Source: Poecilobothrus nobilitatus
Lineage: Eukaryota > Arthropoda > Insecta > Diptera > Dolichopodidae
Reading direction: 5' to 3'
DNA: 64,000 nt
NCBI GenBank assembly: GCA_947095535.1
Contig: OX352774.1
Location: forward strand, 83,700,416 to 83,764,415
The notes beneath the pieces are model-generated. The model was given only the letters and a program-made list of their open reading frames with translations, was not told the DNA's origin and searched no databases. Of the stretch, positions 21,704 through 34,091 are shown in pieces. The position numbers and the translations under genes are program-made. Each line of letters opens with the position of its first letter. The first letter of the stretch is position 1.

Positions 21704-23438
21704 GTAAGTTTTTATATAAAATATGAAATAGAAAATATTTATGATGTTTGTTTTTTTTTTTTTTTTTTTTTACTCTTGTTTACTATTTTGATTTTAATTA
21801 AAATCCTTAAACTTTAAAAACAAAAATTTATTGATTGAAAGTTGTATATTTAAAAATTGAGTCTCGAATAAATGGCATCTTAACAATTTTGGAATGGTTA
21901 GAGTAATAATACGTGTAAAACAATTATCCAAATCCGTTTACGTGATTTATTAAAGCATATTTATCTGAATTCTTTTTAATGCTTTATTAAAACACTTATA
22001 CAAATCTTTTATTTAATTTTTAATAATTTATTTTTTATTATATGAATTTAAAGAATATTTCTATCCCCGCACTATATCGTATTACACTGAAAGTATTAAA
22101 ATAAAAACGAAATTTAAAAATACTATTAATATAGGTAAGATATTATGTCTAAAAACTGTAGATTGAAAAGGCTCATAAAATTCGTGAACTTATAATCATT
22201 GATCTCATTTCGAAATTTTCCAAATTTCCAAATTCAATCCAATTTTTATTCAAGTTTTATTTTTTTGAAAGGACATATTAAGTTTTTTCTTTGAAAGGAC
22301 ATGTGTTTTAAAATACAGATGCACCGAATTAATTGTAAAAGAAATGTATACATATACATTATTTTATTATTAAACTTAGAGTTAAACATAAAAATTTTCA
22401 AGTCTAAAATTTATATATATACATAATGTATATATATAAATTTATTGTTATAAATTTCAATAATAAAAGACACTAACAAGGGTTAGGTAGCACTAAACAG
22501 CCAAGTTTCTTATACTAATCGAAAATAGTACTGAAAATTTTTACTTTATAATTTTAAAACGGAAAACAGAGAATATTTATTCGAGAACCACTTATTTTTT
22601 ACAGATTTTACTGTAAATAATTTAAAAAAAATATAGTTTTTTTGATTATGTCACTCTTTCGGTATACTTTTATTATGATAAAAAGATTTCTACATCTAAA
22701 TAAGTCAAAACTGTAATTGTAACATATTATTAGATAATAATTAAACCCTTTTATTATACCTATAATACCTTTAATATATCCGTACCTAAAATAGTAAAAT
22801 TCTTGTATCAATGAACGTATGAACGAAGTAGTATAAACGGTTATATTAAAATTGCCTCTTCCGTTCATAACACATCGAAATAAATATGATATTAGATATA
22901 GACTAAAGTGTATGGATCGAATCGGAATCGAAAAAGTATATAATTGATTAAGTTTTATCGGTTCGTCGGTCCGTTAGTTCGATAAATCAAAAACTTATAG
23001 TATATATTTTTGGACCAATTTGAAAGGTTTCATATTGTGTTTTTTTTTTTTTTGTTGAAATCCGACCTTATTTAGATATTTGTTAATGTTAACCTATATG
23101 AAAATTGCAGATCTTACATATAAGAATATTCTATAATTTAATATTGCTATTACTTTTGGTTTTTTTAAATATTTTAATATTAGGTATATAGAAAATCTAT
23201 TAAAAACTAAAATTTATTCAACAATTTTATAAAAATGAGTTTTAAGTAAAAAGAGAAAAATTTCATAAAATTTTATTAAAAAAAAAAACAATAAAAAATT
23301 TGGAAAAATAAAAATTTTAAATTAATGAAAATTGGATATGATCTCGTATATACCTATAGCTTACATTATTTAATATTCATATTTTAACATATATATATAT
23401 ATATATAAATATACATATAAAAATCCAATATATTTTAG
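21704..23438 (+). other. pip: Spacer A7-A8
   Basis: 1.7 kb non-coding. About 22.74-23.15 kb is a degraded copy of the Helentron-like repeat (see the entry at 24.18 kb). The remainder is featureless AT-rich DNA. Confidence 0.5.
22740..23150. mobile_element. Degraded Helentron/DINE-like repeat fragment
   Basis: It shares an ordered set of landmarks with 24.2-24.36 kb: 'ccgtt..taacac.tcgaaataa', 'gtatggatcgaatcggaa' and 'tcggttcgtcggtccgtta', followed by 'aaatcaaaaac'. The ends are not definable. Confidence 0.45.
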
Positions 23439-23992
23439 TTAAAATCATTAAATATTTATGATCTGAATAAAACTAATTTTGGAGAAATTGATCAAGTTTA
23501 TTATAATCGGGTACCAAAAACTGGAAGTGAAAATATGATATTACTTATTAAAGAATTATCAAAATATAATAATTTTTTACATAGAAATTATAATGGTCCT
23601 ATAGTAAAAGGAATGAATTATACAGAAGAATATGATCATGCAAAAATTGTTTATTTAACTGGTGAAAATAGAATTATAACTGAACATATAAATTATTTGG
23701 ATTTTAAAAAATTTAATTTAAAACGTCCAATTTATATAAATACAATACGTCATCCAATTGATCGTATTATTAGTTGGTTTTATTTTATACGTTCACCATG
23801 GATATTTTTAGTACAATCAAGACAAAATAATCGTACATTACAATCAGCTGATTTTATGAGAAAAGATTATGAAGAATGTGTTTTAACAAATGATCCTGAA
23901 TGTATTATAAAACAAAATAGCACTACAATACAAAGTAATGATCAATTTCGTCAAACATTATTTTTTTGTGGACACAATACTGAAGAATGTCT
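23439..23992 (+). CDS. pip: Exon A8
   Basis: 554 nt after ATATTTTAG, donor GTAAGT. It has the sequon NKT, the loop YNRVPKTGSE, the His motif TEHINYLDF, the 3' loop RHPIDRIISW, the acceptor segment YFIRSPWIFL and the end DQFRQTLFFCGH. The Asp after Arg in the 3' loop of A1-A4 is His here and in A10, A11 and A13-A16. Confidence 0.92.
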
Positions 23993-24176
23993 GTAAGTTT
24001 TAAAAAAAGAAAAATAATTAAATAAAATTACATACATTACATAATTAATATTGTATGAACACATTTTTAGAGATATGTAAATGTGTAAAAAAAAAAAAAA
24101 CAAAAAAAAAAATGCAACGTAAATCGAATCAAAAAATGTTTTAAATTAAATTTATTAAAAGGACATTTCAATATAA

Positions 24177-25120
24177 TTATACCCGTACGATAGCATCGGG
24201 TATAATAAAATTACTCCTCCGTTTGTAACACCTCGAAATAAGCGAGCTAGATATACCTTCAAAGGTATGGATCGGATCAGAAAAAAATTCTAAGACTTTT
24301 GAGCCATGTCTGTCCGTCCGTCCGTCCGTCAGCACGCTAACTCAAAAACTAAGAAAGCTAGAATCTTGAAATTTACACAAAATATTCTGGGAGTAATTTG
24401 TAGGTTCCCTATTTTTTTGGTTGAGTTTGGACCAAGCCTTAGGGTAGCTCTCGAACACCTAACTTTTAGATCCCCACATTTTTTTTGTAATAGAGCTATG
24501 AAATTTTAACTATTGATAGATCTCACAAAAATATTAATTTTATTTTTAATAACTTTTGTAGCCCCACCCGTTACGGAGCTACAGCTCCCCAAAGGTTCAA
24601 AAAAGCTCTATATTTCAATTGTTATAGCACAAGTTGTATAAGGTATATCTTCATTTTGAAAACGCAAAACGATTACTACTTTTATTAGCTTTAAAAGTAT
24701 ATGTACAATAAATACATATTTGTGGCATACGGTGTCTTAATTTACCGTTATATGAAACTCAAATTTTGCAAAATCCCTCAACCCTTCTATCTTCTAAACT
24801 TGAAATTTTGACAGAAGTTAGATCTTTGAAAATAAGTATGAGTCATTTCAGAAATTTTTTTTGTATCACCCCCCGTTTAGGAGGTGTAAGGGGTCAAAAA
24901 CTGAAAATTTCCTATTTTTAAACACCTGTAACTTGAACACCTTTTAAAAATTTTTTGAAGTAATACACAAAAATTAAAGCTCCAACATTATACTCTTATT
25001 TCTGTTAACAACTTTTTTTAATAATATAGGGTTACTTTATAATTGACAAAAGTGTTACTTGATTTTTTCAATTTTTCTAACAAATTTCTTTAAAACGAAT
25101 TTTTTGCATTTGTTTTACTC
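24177..25120. mobile_element. Helentron/DINE-1-like non-autonomous element
   Basis: It opens with a perfect 9-bp inverted repeat, TTATACCCG (24177-24185) and CGGGTATAA (24197-24205). After about 100 bp comes the run GTCTGTCCGTCCGTCCGTCC (24307 on), then 'aactcaaaaactaagaaagctagaa'. This order closely resembles the fly DINE-1/INE-1 family, which I recall as having a TATACCCG hairpin followed by a GTCCGTCCGTCC block. Family identity is inferred by resemblance; the right end is not resolved. Confidence 0.5.
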
Positions 25121-25559
25121 GATAATTTGAAATTGTTGAGGATATAATGCGTAGTACAAAAAAATGTAAATAAATAAACAACATAACGGTTGCTTGAAGA
25201 ATTTTTATTTATATGATATTGATATACATACATACTTATATAATATCATGTTTATTTACATATCGTATATGTCACTAGTGAATGAATGATAAGAGTATAG
25301 ATGTATATTATATAACGCCGTATTTACATACATATATGTATTTTATTGTACTTATAAGAAATTATTCTATCAAATGAATATTTAAATATAATATATTATA
25401 ATATTTAAAATTATATTTACTATTTTGTACTAAGTAAATTTAATATACATTTACCGCTTAGTATTAAATGGTACTATAGAATATTTGAAAAAGTTTTGGA
25501 TTGATAATCGTTATGTGAAAGGTTAGAATCTGCTTTTGAAGAATGTACATATAAACATA

Positions 25560-25680
25560 TAGTTTGAATATATGTATATATATTCTATAATATAGTATAT
25601 TATATATACTATATATACATATATACTATATATAGTATATTATATATACTATATATAGTATATATTCTATATACTATACA
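25560..25680. repeat. Palindromic TA-rich satellite
   Basis: Repeated 'tatatatactatatat' and 'agtatattatatatac' blocks in both orientations. Low complexity and no gene. Confidence 0.6.
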
Positions 25681-26750
25681 ACCCATAGTTCTAGAAATTA
25701 TAAAATTTACCCAAATTATTTTAAAATACTAAAATATTAAAAAAATAATATTGTGAGCAGAGTGACAGGCTGTGAACATACTAACGGTTCGTACGGGTAT
25801 CTAAGAGTTGACAAAGGCAACTGTATTCTTCCTCGTTTTTGATTAAGAAAAGTTAAAAACGAAAAATTAATCATAAAATTAAAATTGGATGTAAAATTGG
25901 AACAAAACGAAAACCGTTCAACTAACATAAGTATGATTTGAATTAAAAATTTATAAATGAAAGAAAAAAAACGTAGTATGAAAGTCTCTTGGAATTAAAA
26001 AAATCCTGAAATAAAGCCATTTGGCCAAAAAAAAGGTATACTTTACAGTTCGTTACAAAAGCGAGGTCTCAATAATTTGTTTAGCGGGAATTTATGAGTT
26101 CCAGCTCGCACATTTTTAAATACCTTATTTTTGTAATACATATAGGTAAAATAAATAATTAGAAAAGATTTTACAGCTAAAAAAAAGATAATTAGAATTA
26201 AAATTTTATTAATGAGTATTTAAGTGTTAAAAAATATTTTTGACTTCAATTATTTTTAACTTTGCCTTTATTTTTTTTTTTTGTTTTAATAAAATAAAGT
26301 CGAGAATCAATATTTTATGAATTTGGTTCTACTTCAAATATAGATTCGGCTTTATTTCAGGTAACCTATGCCTCTAATTCTAAAACTGACAGTTGATAGA
26401 TTGTTATATCTTCAAAGGTAAATTTTATTTTCCCATTCTATACATATATTAGATTAAATAATATTGAATTAGACTCTAATTTTATTAATACGATTATGTA
26501 TCTGTACATTTATTCTACAATTAATTCTGTGAAATTAATAGTAATTTCGATTTTTAAATATTGTTTTTATTTAATTATTATTGGTTATTAGATACTTTAT
26601 GTTTTAGTATTTTCAGAGTATAGATACTTTCCGTATTACAATTCTACTTGTTTCTATTCTTGTTTATCGAATTGACATTACATACATATACATATGATTA
26701 ACTTAAATCAAAAAAAAAAAAATTAAATAAAATAAATATATTTATTTCAG

Positions 26751-27297
26751 CTTAATTCTATTAATCCATTAAAATTAAATAATACAAAAGTAGCTGAAAT
26801 TGATAAATTATTTTATAATAGAGTACCAAAAACTGGTAGTGAAATGATGGATTTATTACTACAAAAATTAAAACAAAAAAATAATTATAAATTTTCACGT
26901 TTAATGAAAAATTACCCTGGAATAAAAAAAACAATGAATAAAAGTGAAGAAGCTGAAGCTATTGAAAAATTTTTAAAAGCATCAGATGGAGTTGTTATTA
27001 CAAAACATATTAATTATTTAGATTTTCATAAATATAATGGTAAACGTCCAATATATATTAATACTGTACGAAATCCAGTTGATAGAATAATTAGTTGGTT
27101 TTATTTTATGCGTACACCATGGTTAATTTTAAGATGGCCAAAATTACCAAATATTAAATATGTAAAAAAAAATTTGAAGAATGTGTTTTATCTAAAGATC
27201 CTGAATGTATTTTAATTCAAGGTGAAACAAGAACAAAAAATTCAAATCAATTTCGTCAAACATTATTCTTTTGTGGTCAAAATGGTTTTGATTGTTT
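26751..27297 (+). pseudogene. pip: Exon A9 with a 1-nt frameshift
   Basis: The acceptor TTTATTTCAG and donor GTAAGT are intact. It reads LNSINPLKLNNT, YNRVPKTGSE, TKHINYLDF, RNPVDRIISW and YFMRTPWLIL normally. Within the A-run at about 27163-27171 one base is missing relative to all relatives, so the Phe-Glu-Glu-Cys segment and everything after is out of frame, with a stop about 15 codons on. The exon is 547 nt, one short of the 2-mod-3 length of every other A exon. The downstream FRQTLFFCGQ text survives in the other frame, so the break is recent, or it is a homopolymer sequencing error. Confidence 0.85.
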
Positions 27298-28090
27298 GTA
27301 AGTGCGTTTTTTTTTAGTGTTTTTTTTTTTAATGGAATTTTTTTTTAAATTTTAAAATTTTACAATGTAGAAATAAAATAAAATAGTATTCTTAATAATT
27401 GGGGGTTTCGGTGACCTAGTGGGTTATAAAACACATATAAAACACACTGTAAACACCGAATGTAGTATCACACATCGTAAGAATAATTCCCCATTACAAC
27501 ATTATTTTATAGCCACATCTGGAAAGGAAAGATTCCAGATGTGTAATTCCCTTGTCAAAAATATATGACAGGGGTGAGGAAAATAACCTAAAAAAAAAAA
27601 TAAAATTAATAATTAGAAATTAAAAAACTTTTTACAAATTAAAATTGAAGCAAATAAAAAATTGAGTGTAAATCTTTCTACAACAAATGCACATACAGAA
27701 TTTATAAAATTAATTATAAGTAATACATCAAAAATATTGGAAAATTCATCACATTTCATATGTATATGTATTTACATTAAACGTCAGCTGATAGCAGAGA
27801 AAAAAACAGTTAAGGAAAATTATTGTTGCTTAATAAAACTAACTAAAATTGATAAAAGCTTAAATTTTGATTAAAACTTAAAAGCTGATATTAGCTTAAA
27901 AGCCAATATAAGCTTATAAGCCGATATATAAGCTTAAAAACTGAAAAACAAAAAAAGAACTCAGAATTTTGTTGTTTTATGGCATAAAGTTTTTATTAAT
28001 TTTAAAATTCAATGTTTTCATAGATAAAATACAAAAAAAAAAAATACGCAAAAAAAAGCTTTTAAACAACACAATAAAAATTTATTTCAG
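27298..28090 (+). other. pip: Spacer A9-A10
   Basis: 793 bp non-coding, containing SINE copy 4. About 27.86-27.95 kb has short repeats of 'aaaagc.gatat.agctta'. Confidence 0.5.
27401..27570 (+). mobile_element. tRNA-derived SINE, copy 4 (3' tail better preserved)
   Basis: The A box is TGACCTAGTGGG (27412-27423). The B box is decayed, but the following 'cacacatcgtaagaataattcccc' matches the other copies. Past it lies a perfect 9-bp stem, CACATCTGG (27514-27522) and CCAGATGTG (27535-27543), and then 'cccttgtcaaaaatatatgacagggg', another stem-loop. Confidence 0.55.
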
Positions 28091-28635
28091 CTTAATTCAA
28101 TTAATCGATTAAATTTTAATAATACAAAAATTGCTGAAACAGATAAATTATTTTATAATAGAGTACCAAAAACTGGCAGTGAAATGATGAGTTTATTAAT
28201 ACAAAAATTAAAACCAATAAATAATTATGAGTTTTTTGGTTTAATACTAGATAATGGAATAAAAAAAACTATGAATGAAACTGAAGAAATAAAATATATT
28301 CAAAAAGTAGTTATAGCACCACAAGGTGTTGTTTTTGCACCACATATCAATTATTTAGATTTTCATAAATATGGTGCTAGACGTCCAATTTATCTTAATA
28401 CTGTACGACATCCAGTTGAAAGAATAATTAGTTGGTTTTATTTTATGCGTTCACCATGGTTATTTTTAAAATGGCCACAATTACCAACTCTTGAAATGGT
28501 ACGAAAAGATTTTGAGGAATGTGTTTTAACTGGAGATCCAGAATGTTTATATGTTCAGGGTGAAACAAGAACAAATGATAAAAATCAATTTCGTCAAATA
28601 TTATTCTTTTGTGGTCAAAATGGTATTGATTGTTT
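28091..28635 (+). CDS. pip: Exon A10
   Basis: 545 nt after TTTATTTCAG, donor GTAAGT. It reads LNSINRLNFNNT, loop YNRVPKTGSE, His motif APHINYLDF, 3' loop RHPVERIISW, acceptor segment YFMRSPWLFLKW and end NQFRQILFFCGQ. The acceptor and the first dozen codons are nearly identical to A9 and A11-A14, marking a subfamily that expanded locally. Confidence 0.92.
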
Positions 28636-30040
28636 GTAAGTGGGTTTATTTTTTAAATAAAATTTTATTTTTCTGCTATAAATTCCGCCAAATATGAATG
28701 TTAGTTTTTTTTTTATAGTAAATTATTTAATAAATTAACGATTAAAAGATTTTGCAAATAAAACACAAAAAAAATACAAATTTAAAACATTGATATTTAT
28801 AGACTAAATAATTCACTGATAAGACTTAGAATTCGAATTAAGTATAACATTAATGAAACCTGTTTAACTTGGCCACTTATCTATAAATAGTTTAAAATGA
28901 AACAGGAAAAAATTAAGGTTTATTATCATCTTCTATTGTTTATTCTAATAAAAATAATGAAAAATATTTATAAAAAGAACAACAAAAAAATTTATTTCTC
29001 TAAACTTCGAAATTTACTTCGAAAATTTTGATCAACATTTACAGGTGGCCAACTTGCAAAAAAAAGGTCAATTAAATAATTTAACTGTGTATGACAATAT
29101 TATGTAAATGTTTACTTTATTAATCAAAATTGATTGAAATCTTAAAGATTTAATTATTTTCAAACTTAAAAATTAAAAATGTCAAAAATTCAAAAAATAA
29201 AATAAAAAACCACAAATCCAAATAAGATGTGAACGCATGAGTATTAAATGCTAATTGCTTATTGCTATTACCGATATATTGAGTAATCTACATGATAATT
29301 AACAAATGATAATATACTATAATTTATGAAAGCGCCAACAAATACCATATTATATCACGTCTTTGTTTTAAGTCATTTAATTTAAGTGACAGCTCATTTG
29401 CATAATAATTTTCCTATCAGCCTCAAGTGTCAAACATGTACTGCTTCCGAACTACGTAACTCAATAAGAAATAAAAATATAAACAAAAAAAAAACACAAA
29501 ATCGTTTTCTGTTAATGTGTGTGTTATCTCTGTACTCATTGTTTCCGTAATATTTTAAACATTTTACAGTATGACCTAAATCTATAGGTACAACATAAGA
29601 ACGTAATTTCAAGCAATTTCGTAAAGAATTTTCTTCAGGTACCCATGTTATACAAAGGTGGCCAACTTCCACAGATTTTCACTATATCAAAGAAAAAACC
29701 AAAAATTGAAAACTGTGACAATAAATTTATATCATAAAATATAAAATTCGTATTCGTTCATCAAATATGGAATTCAAAATTCATAACATTTTACTTGTAT
29801 ACAAATACACATTCAAATTATAACCGTGAAAATAAAAATTTTTAGAAAAATATTGTATTGTTGCTAAATAAAAAAAAATAACTAAAACTGATACAAAGCT
29901 TATAATGGAAGGGAGAAGCAAAAAAAGGAAAATTATGTTTATCATCAACACCGTTATACTATTATTTATTTTAATTTAATGTTATAAAAAAAAATTAATA
30001 AAAAACAAATTATAAACATCACAATATAAATTTATTTCAG
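28636..30040 (+). other. pip: Spacer A10-A11
   Basis: 1.4 kb non-coding. 'aacttggccact' (28.87 kb) and 'aggtggccaact' (29.04 and 29.65 kb) are repeated in opposite orientations and may be ends of an unidentified element. A minus-strand open frame at 29.43-29.67 kb has no recognisable family. Confidence 0.45.
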
Positions 30041-30579
30041 CTTAATTCAATTAATCGATTAAATTTTAATAATACAAAAGTAGCTGAAACTGATAAATTA
30101 TTTTATAATAGAGTACCAAAAACTGGTAGTGAAATGATGATCGAATTATTATTAAAATTAAACAATAATTTTAAATTTTGGCCAATAATTTTAGTTGGCG
30201 GAATAAAAAAAACTATGAATGAAATTGAAGAAGAAAATTATATTGAATTAATTAATGAAGTATCAGAAGCAGTTGTCTTTACACCACATATTAATTATTT
30301 AGATTTTCATAAATACGGTGCTAAACGTCCAATATATTTTAATACTGTACGACATCCAGTTGAAAGAATAATTAGTTGGTTTTATTTTACACGTTCAACA
30401 AGTTTATATTTTCAATTTCCACAATCAATAAAAATTGATGGCATGGATGAAAATATGGAAGAATGCATTTTAAATAAAGAACCTGAATGTCTTTTAATTC
30501 AAGGTGACACAAATATAAATGATAACAATCAATTTCGTCAAACATTATATTTTTGTGGTCAAAATGCTGTAAATTGTTT
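30041..30579 (+). CDS. pip: Exon A11
   Basis: 539 nt, the shortest A exon. The loop YNRVPKTGSE, His motif TPHINYLDF and 3' loop RHPVERIISW are normal. The acceptor segment is YFTRSTSLYFQFPQS, losing the Pro-Trp found in most copies. The end NQFRQTLYFCGQ and the Cys pairs are kept. Its 3' half and downstream spacer closely match those of A12. Confidence 0.9.
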
Positions 30580-31230
30580 GTAAGTTGAATTTTTATTTAA
30601 AAATATTTCTTTAAAATTTGGAAATTTCCAATGAATTATACAAAAAAAAAAAATAAACAAAAATAAAAATTGACAGACACTGTAAAAATAAAAAAATAAA
30701 AAATTAAGACAACCATAAAGATGATCAAAGAATTATTGATATCCAATAAATCTCCACTATACAAATTACATTTTCTACTGATCTTAGTATTAATACTACA
30801 AAAGCTAGTATGTTATTAAATCTACTCTTACTAGTATATACATAGGCTAGTGATCTGTTATACTTTTAGTCACCACATTAAGAATACAATTTTGATAAAA
30901 ATAAAAAAATTATTATATTTTTATTTTTTCAAAAAATAAGGCGCAAACACCAAATCAAAAACATATCCATTTTATACCTTACATAATATCAATTTCATCA
31001 ATTTTCCACAACAAAAATCCAAATAAAAAAAAAAAGTTAATGAATTATTAATATGCTTAATGAAGCTATGAAATTGATCTGTATACATATATATATATAT
31101 GTTTGTAATGGAATTACATAAATAAATAATAATATGTTATGTTATTAACTTTTAAAAATAATATTTTGAAAAAAACATTTTATGGATTTTATATAATGTA
31201 TATACTCTATATAAATAAAATTTATTTCAG
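30580..31230 (+). other. pip: Spacer A11-A12 (duplicated)
   Basis: It is nearly identical in order and wording to 31773-32413, for example 'caataaatctccactatac', 'cttactagtatatacata' and 'aaaaacatttt atggatttt'. This marks a tandem duplication of about 1.19 kb. Confidence 0.75.
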
Positions 31231-31772
31231 CTTGATTCAATTATTCCATTAAATTTTAATAATACAAAAATTGCTGAAACTGATAAATTATTTTATAATA
31301 AAGTACTAAACACTGGCAGTGAAATTATGGATTTATTATTAATTACATTAAAAGAAAAAAATAAATTTGAATTTATGAAATTAAATTTACCAGGAATAAA
31401 AAAAACAATGAATGAAACTGAAGAAGCTGAAGCTATTGAAATGGCTGTAAAAGTACCAGAAGCTGTTGTTATTGCAAAACATATAAATTATTTAGATTTT
31501 CATAAATATGATGCTAAACGTCCAATATATATAAATACTGTACGAGAACCAATTGATAGGTTAATTAGTTGGTTTTATACTACACGTTTACCAAATTTAT
31601 ATTTTCTATTTTCAAAATCAATAAAAATTGATAGTATGGATCGAAAAATTGAAGAATGTATTTTAAATAAACAACCTGAATGTCTTTTAATTCAAGGTGA
31701 AACAAATATAAATGATAACAATCAATTTCGTCAAACATTATATTTTTGTGGTCAAAATGCTGTAAATTGTTT
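31231..31772 (+). CDS. pip: Exon A12: intact frame, damaged PAPS loop
   Basis: 542 nt with standard splice sites. The 5' loop reads NKVLNTGSE instead of NRVPKTGSE: three changes, including loss of the Lys that contacts the phosphosulfate in this family and of the Pro before it. The His motif AKHINYLDF and the Cys pattern remain; the 3' loop is REPIDRLISW and the acceptor segment YTTRLPNLYF. The first half resembles A13/A14 and the second half (SIKIDSMD..EECILNK) resembles A11. Probably catalytically dead or a decoy, yet the frame is open. Confidence 0.88.
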
Positions 31773-32413
31773 GTAAGTTGGATTTTTATTTAAAAATATT
31801 TCTTTAAAATTTGAAAATTTTCAATGAATTATACAAAAAAAAAATAAACATTGACAGACATTGTAAAAATAAAAAATTAAGACAACCATAAAGATAATCA
31901 CAGAATTATTAATATCCAATAAATCTCCACTATACAAATTACATTTTTTACTGATCTTAGTATTAATACTACAGAAGCTAGTATGCTATTAAATCTACTC
32001 TTACTAGTATATACATAGACTAGTAAACTGTTACACTTTTAATCACCACATTAAGAATACTATTTTTGATAAAAAAAAAAAAAAATGATTATATTTCTAC
32101 TTTTTCAAAGAATAAGGGCGCAAACACCAAATCAAAAACATATCCATTTTATACATTGCATATTATCAATTTCATCAATTTTCAACAACAAGAATAAAAT
32201 AAAAATGTTAATCAATTATTAAGACACTAAAATGAAGCTAACTGAAATAGATCTTATATATATGTATATATATATATATATATGCTTGTAATGGAATTAC
32301 ATAAATAAATAATAATATGTTATGTCATTAACTTTTAAAAATAATATTTTGAAAAAAACATTTTATGGATTTTATATAATGTATATACTCTATGTAAATA
32401 AAATTTATTTCAG
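31773..32413 (+). other. pip: Spacer A12-A13 (duplicated)
   Basis: A copy of spacer A11-A12 with minor indels. No other content. Confidence 0.75.
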
Positions 32414-32955
32414 CTTGATTCAATTATTCCATTAAATTTTAATAATACAAAAATTGCTGAAACAGATAAATTATTTTATAATAGAGTACCAAAAACTGGT
32501 AGTGAAATGATGGATTTATTATTAAATACATTAAAAGATAAAAATAAATTTCAATTTTGGTCATTAAATTTACCAGGAATAAAAAAAGCAATGAATGAAA
32601 CAGAAGAAGCTGAAGCTATTGAAATGGCTTCAAATGCACCAGAAGCTATTGTTTTTACAAAACATATCAATTATTTAGATTTTCATAAATATGATGCTAA
32701 ACGTCCAATATATTTTAATACGGTACGACATCCAGTTGAAAGAATAATTAGTTGGTTTTATTTTATGCGTTCACCATGGTTATTTTTAAAATGGATAAAA
32801 TTACCAACTATTGAATTTGTAAAAAAAGAGTTAGAAGAATGTGTTTTAACTGGAGATCGTGAATGTCTTTATATTCAAGGTGAAACCCAAATAAATGATA
32901 GTAATCAATTTCGTCAAACATTATTCTTTTGTGGTCAAAATCGTCAAAATTGTTT
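32414..32955 (+). CDS. pip: Exon A13
   Basis: 542 nt after TTTATTTCAG, donor GTAAGT. Loop YNRVPKTGSE, His motif TKHINYLDF, 3' loop RHPVERIISW, acceptor segment YFMRSPWLFLKW, end NQFRQTLFFCGQ. It differs from A14 by only about a dozen residues, mostly between the PAPS loop and the His motif. Confidence 0.92.
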
Positions 32956-33549
32956 GTAAGTTCGATTATTTTTTTAATTTTTTCTCTCATTTGTTTTAAA
33001 ACTTTAAAGAGAGGGGGGATAGTAATTAAAAAAGTAAAAATATGTTTTAAAGGGTTTGTACAATGAAAATTGCTCTTCTTTTTCTATTGGTCCATTAATT
33101 GTAGAACTTGTATTCGTAATTGTTCAGAATAAAATGCATATTATGCATCATCATATATAAAATATTTTAACTATTTAAAATATCATTTGACCATAGATAT
33201 TGACCATAGATTGAAAATATTATATGGATCATTATTATAAATTAATGTAATTTCAGTTTTTTTTTATGTAAAAGAAGATATACAAAATATATAAAAATTT
33301 AATATACGTGAGAACGTAAATTATAGCATCACTGTATTTAATTTCATATATTTAATACATTAATATATATATACATATTTACGTTATATGAGTTACTGTG
33401 ATAATCGTCCTGTTCGCATATCATATTATATATATATATGTACAAAATATATATGTACATTTAAATTATCTGTAATATTTGCTAAAAAAAAAAAAAATTT
33501 TTTGGATTTTATATATGTATACTATATATAAATTAAAAATTTATTTCAG
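32956..33549 (+). other. pip: Spacer A13-A14 (duplicated)
   Basis: It matches 34092-34640 almost base for base (for example 'ttgctcttctt', 'cgtcctgttcgcatatcata'), so the A13 unit was copied whole. Confidence 0.8.
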
Positions 33550-34091
33550 CTTGATTCAATTATTCCATTAAATTTTAATAATTCAAAAATTGCTGAAACT
33601 GATAAATTATTTTATAATAGAGTACCAAAAACTGGTAGTGAAATGATGGATTTATTATTAAATACGTTAAAAGATAAAAATAAATTTCAATTTTGGTCAT
33701 TAAATTTACGAGGAATAAAAAAAACAATGAATGAAACTGAAGAAGCTGAAGCTATTCAAATCGCTTCAAAAGCTCCAGAAGCTGTTGTTATTTCACCACA
33801 TATTAATTATTTAGATTTTCATAAATACGGTGCTAAACGTCCAATATATTTTAATACGGTACGACATCCAGTTGAAAGAATAATTAGTTGGTTTTATTTT
33901 ATGCGTTCACCATGGTTATTTTTAAAATGGTTAAAATTACCAACTATTGAATTTGTAAAAAAAGAGTTAGAAGAATGTGTTTTAACTGGAGATCGTGAAT
34001 GTCTTTATATTCAAGGTGAAACCCAAATAAATGATACTAATCAATTTCGTCAAACTTTATTCTTTTGTGGTCAAAATCGTCAAAATTGTTT
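33550..34091 (+). CDS. pip: Exon A14
   Basis: 542 nt. It is a recent duplicate of A13, offset by 1136 bp. The sequon is NNS rather than NNT. Loop YNRVPKTGSE; His motif SPHINYLDF, so the two residues before the invariant His differ from A13 (TK versus SP); 3' loop RHPVERIISW; acceptor segment YFMRSPWLFLKW. Confidence 0.92.

Larger units (their letters stand above)
23993..26750 (+). other. pip: Spacer A8-A9
   Basis: The longest spacer in the A run (2.76 kb). The first kilobase is the Helentron-like repeat. About 25.57-25.67 kb is a palindromic TATA-rich satellite. About 26.03-26.10 kb carries a fragment shared with 19.6 kb ('aataatttg.ttagcggg'). No exon seen. Confidence 0.5.

Noticed and set aside
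29430..29672. Minus-strand 80-codon ORF in spacer A10-A11
   Set aside because: No family motif, no splice context, and its C-terminal part is low-complexity Phe/Leu. Chance ORF or unknown repeat.
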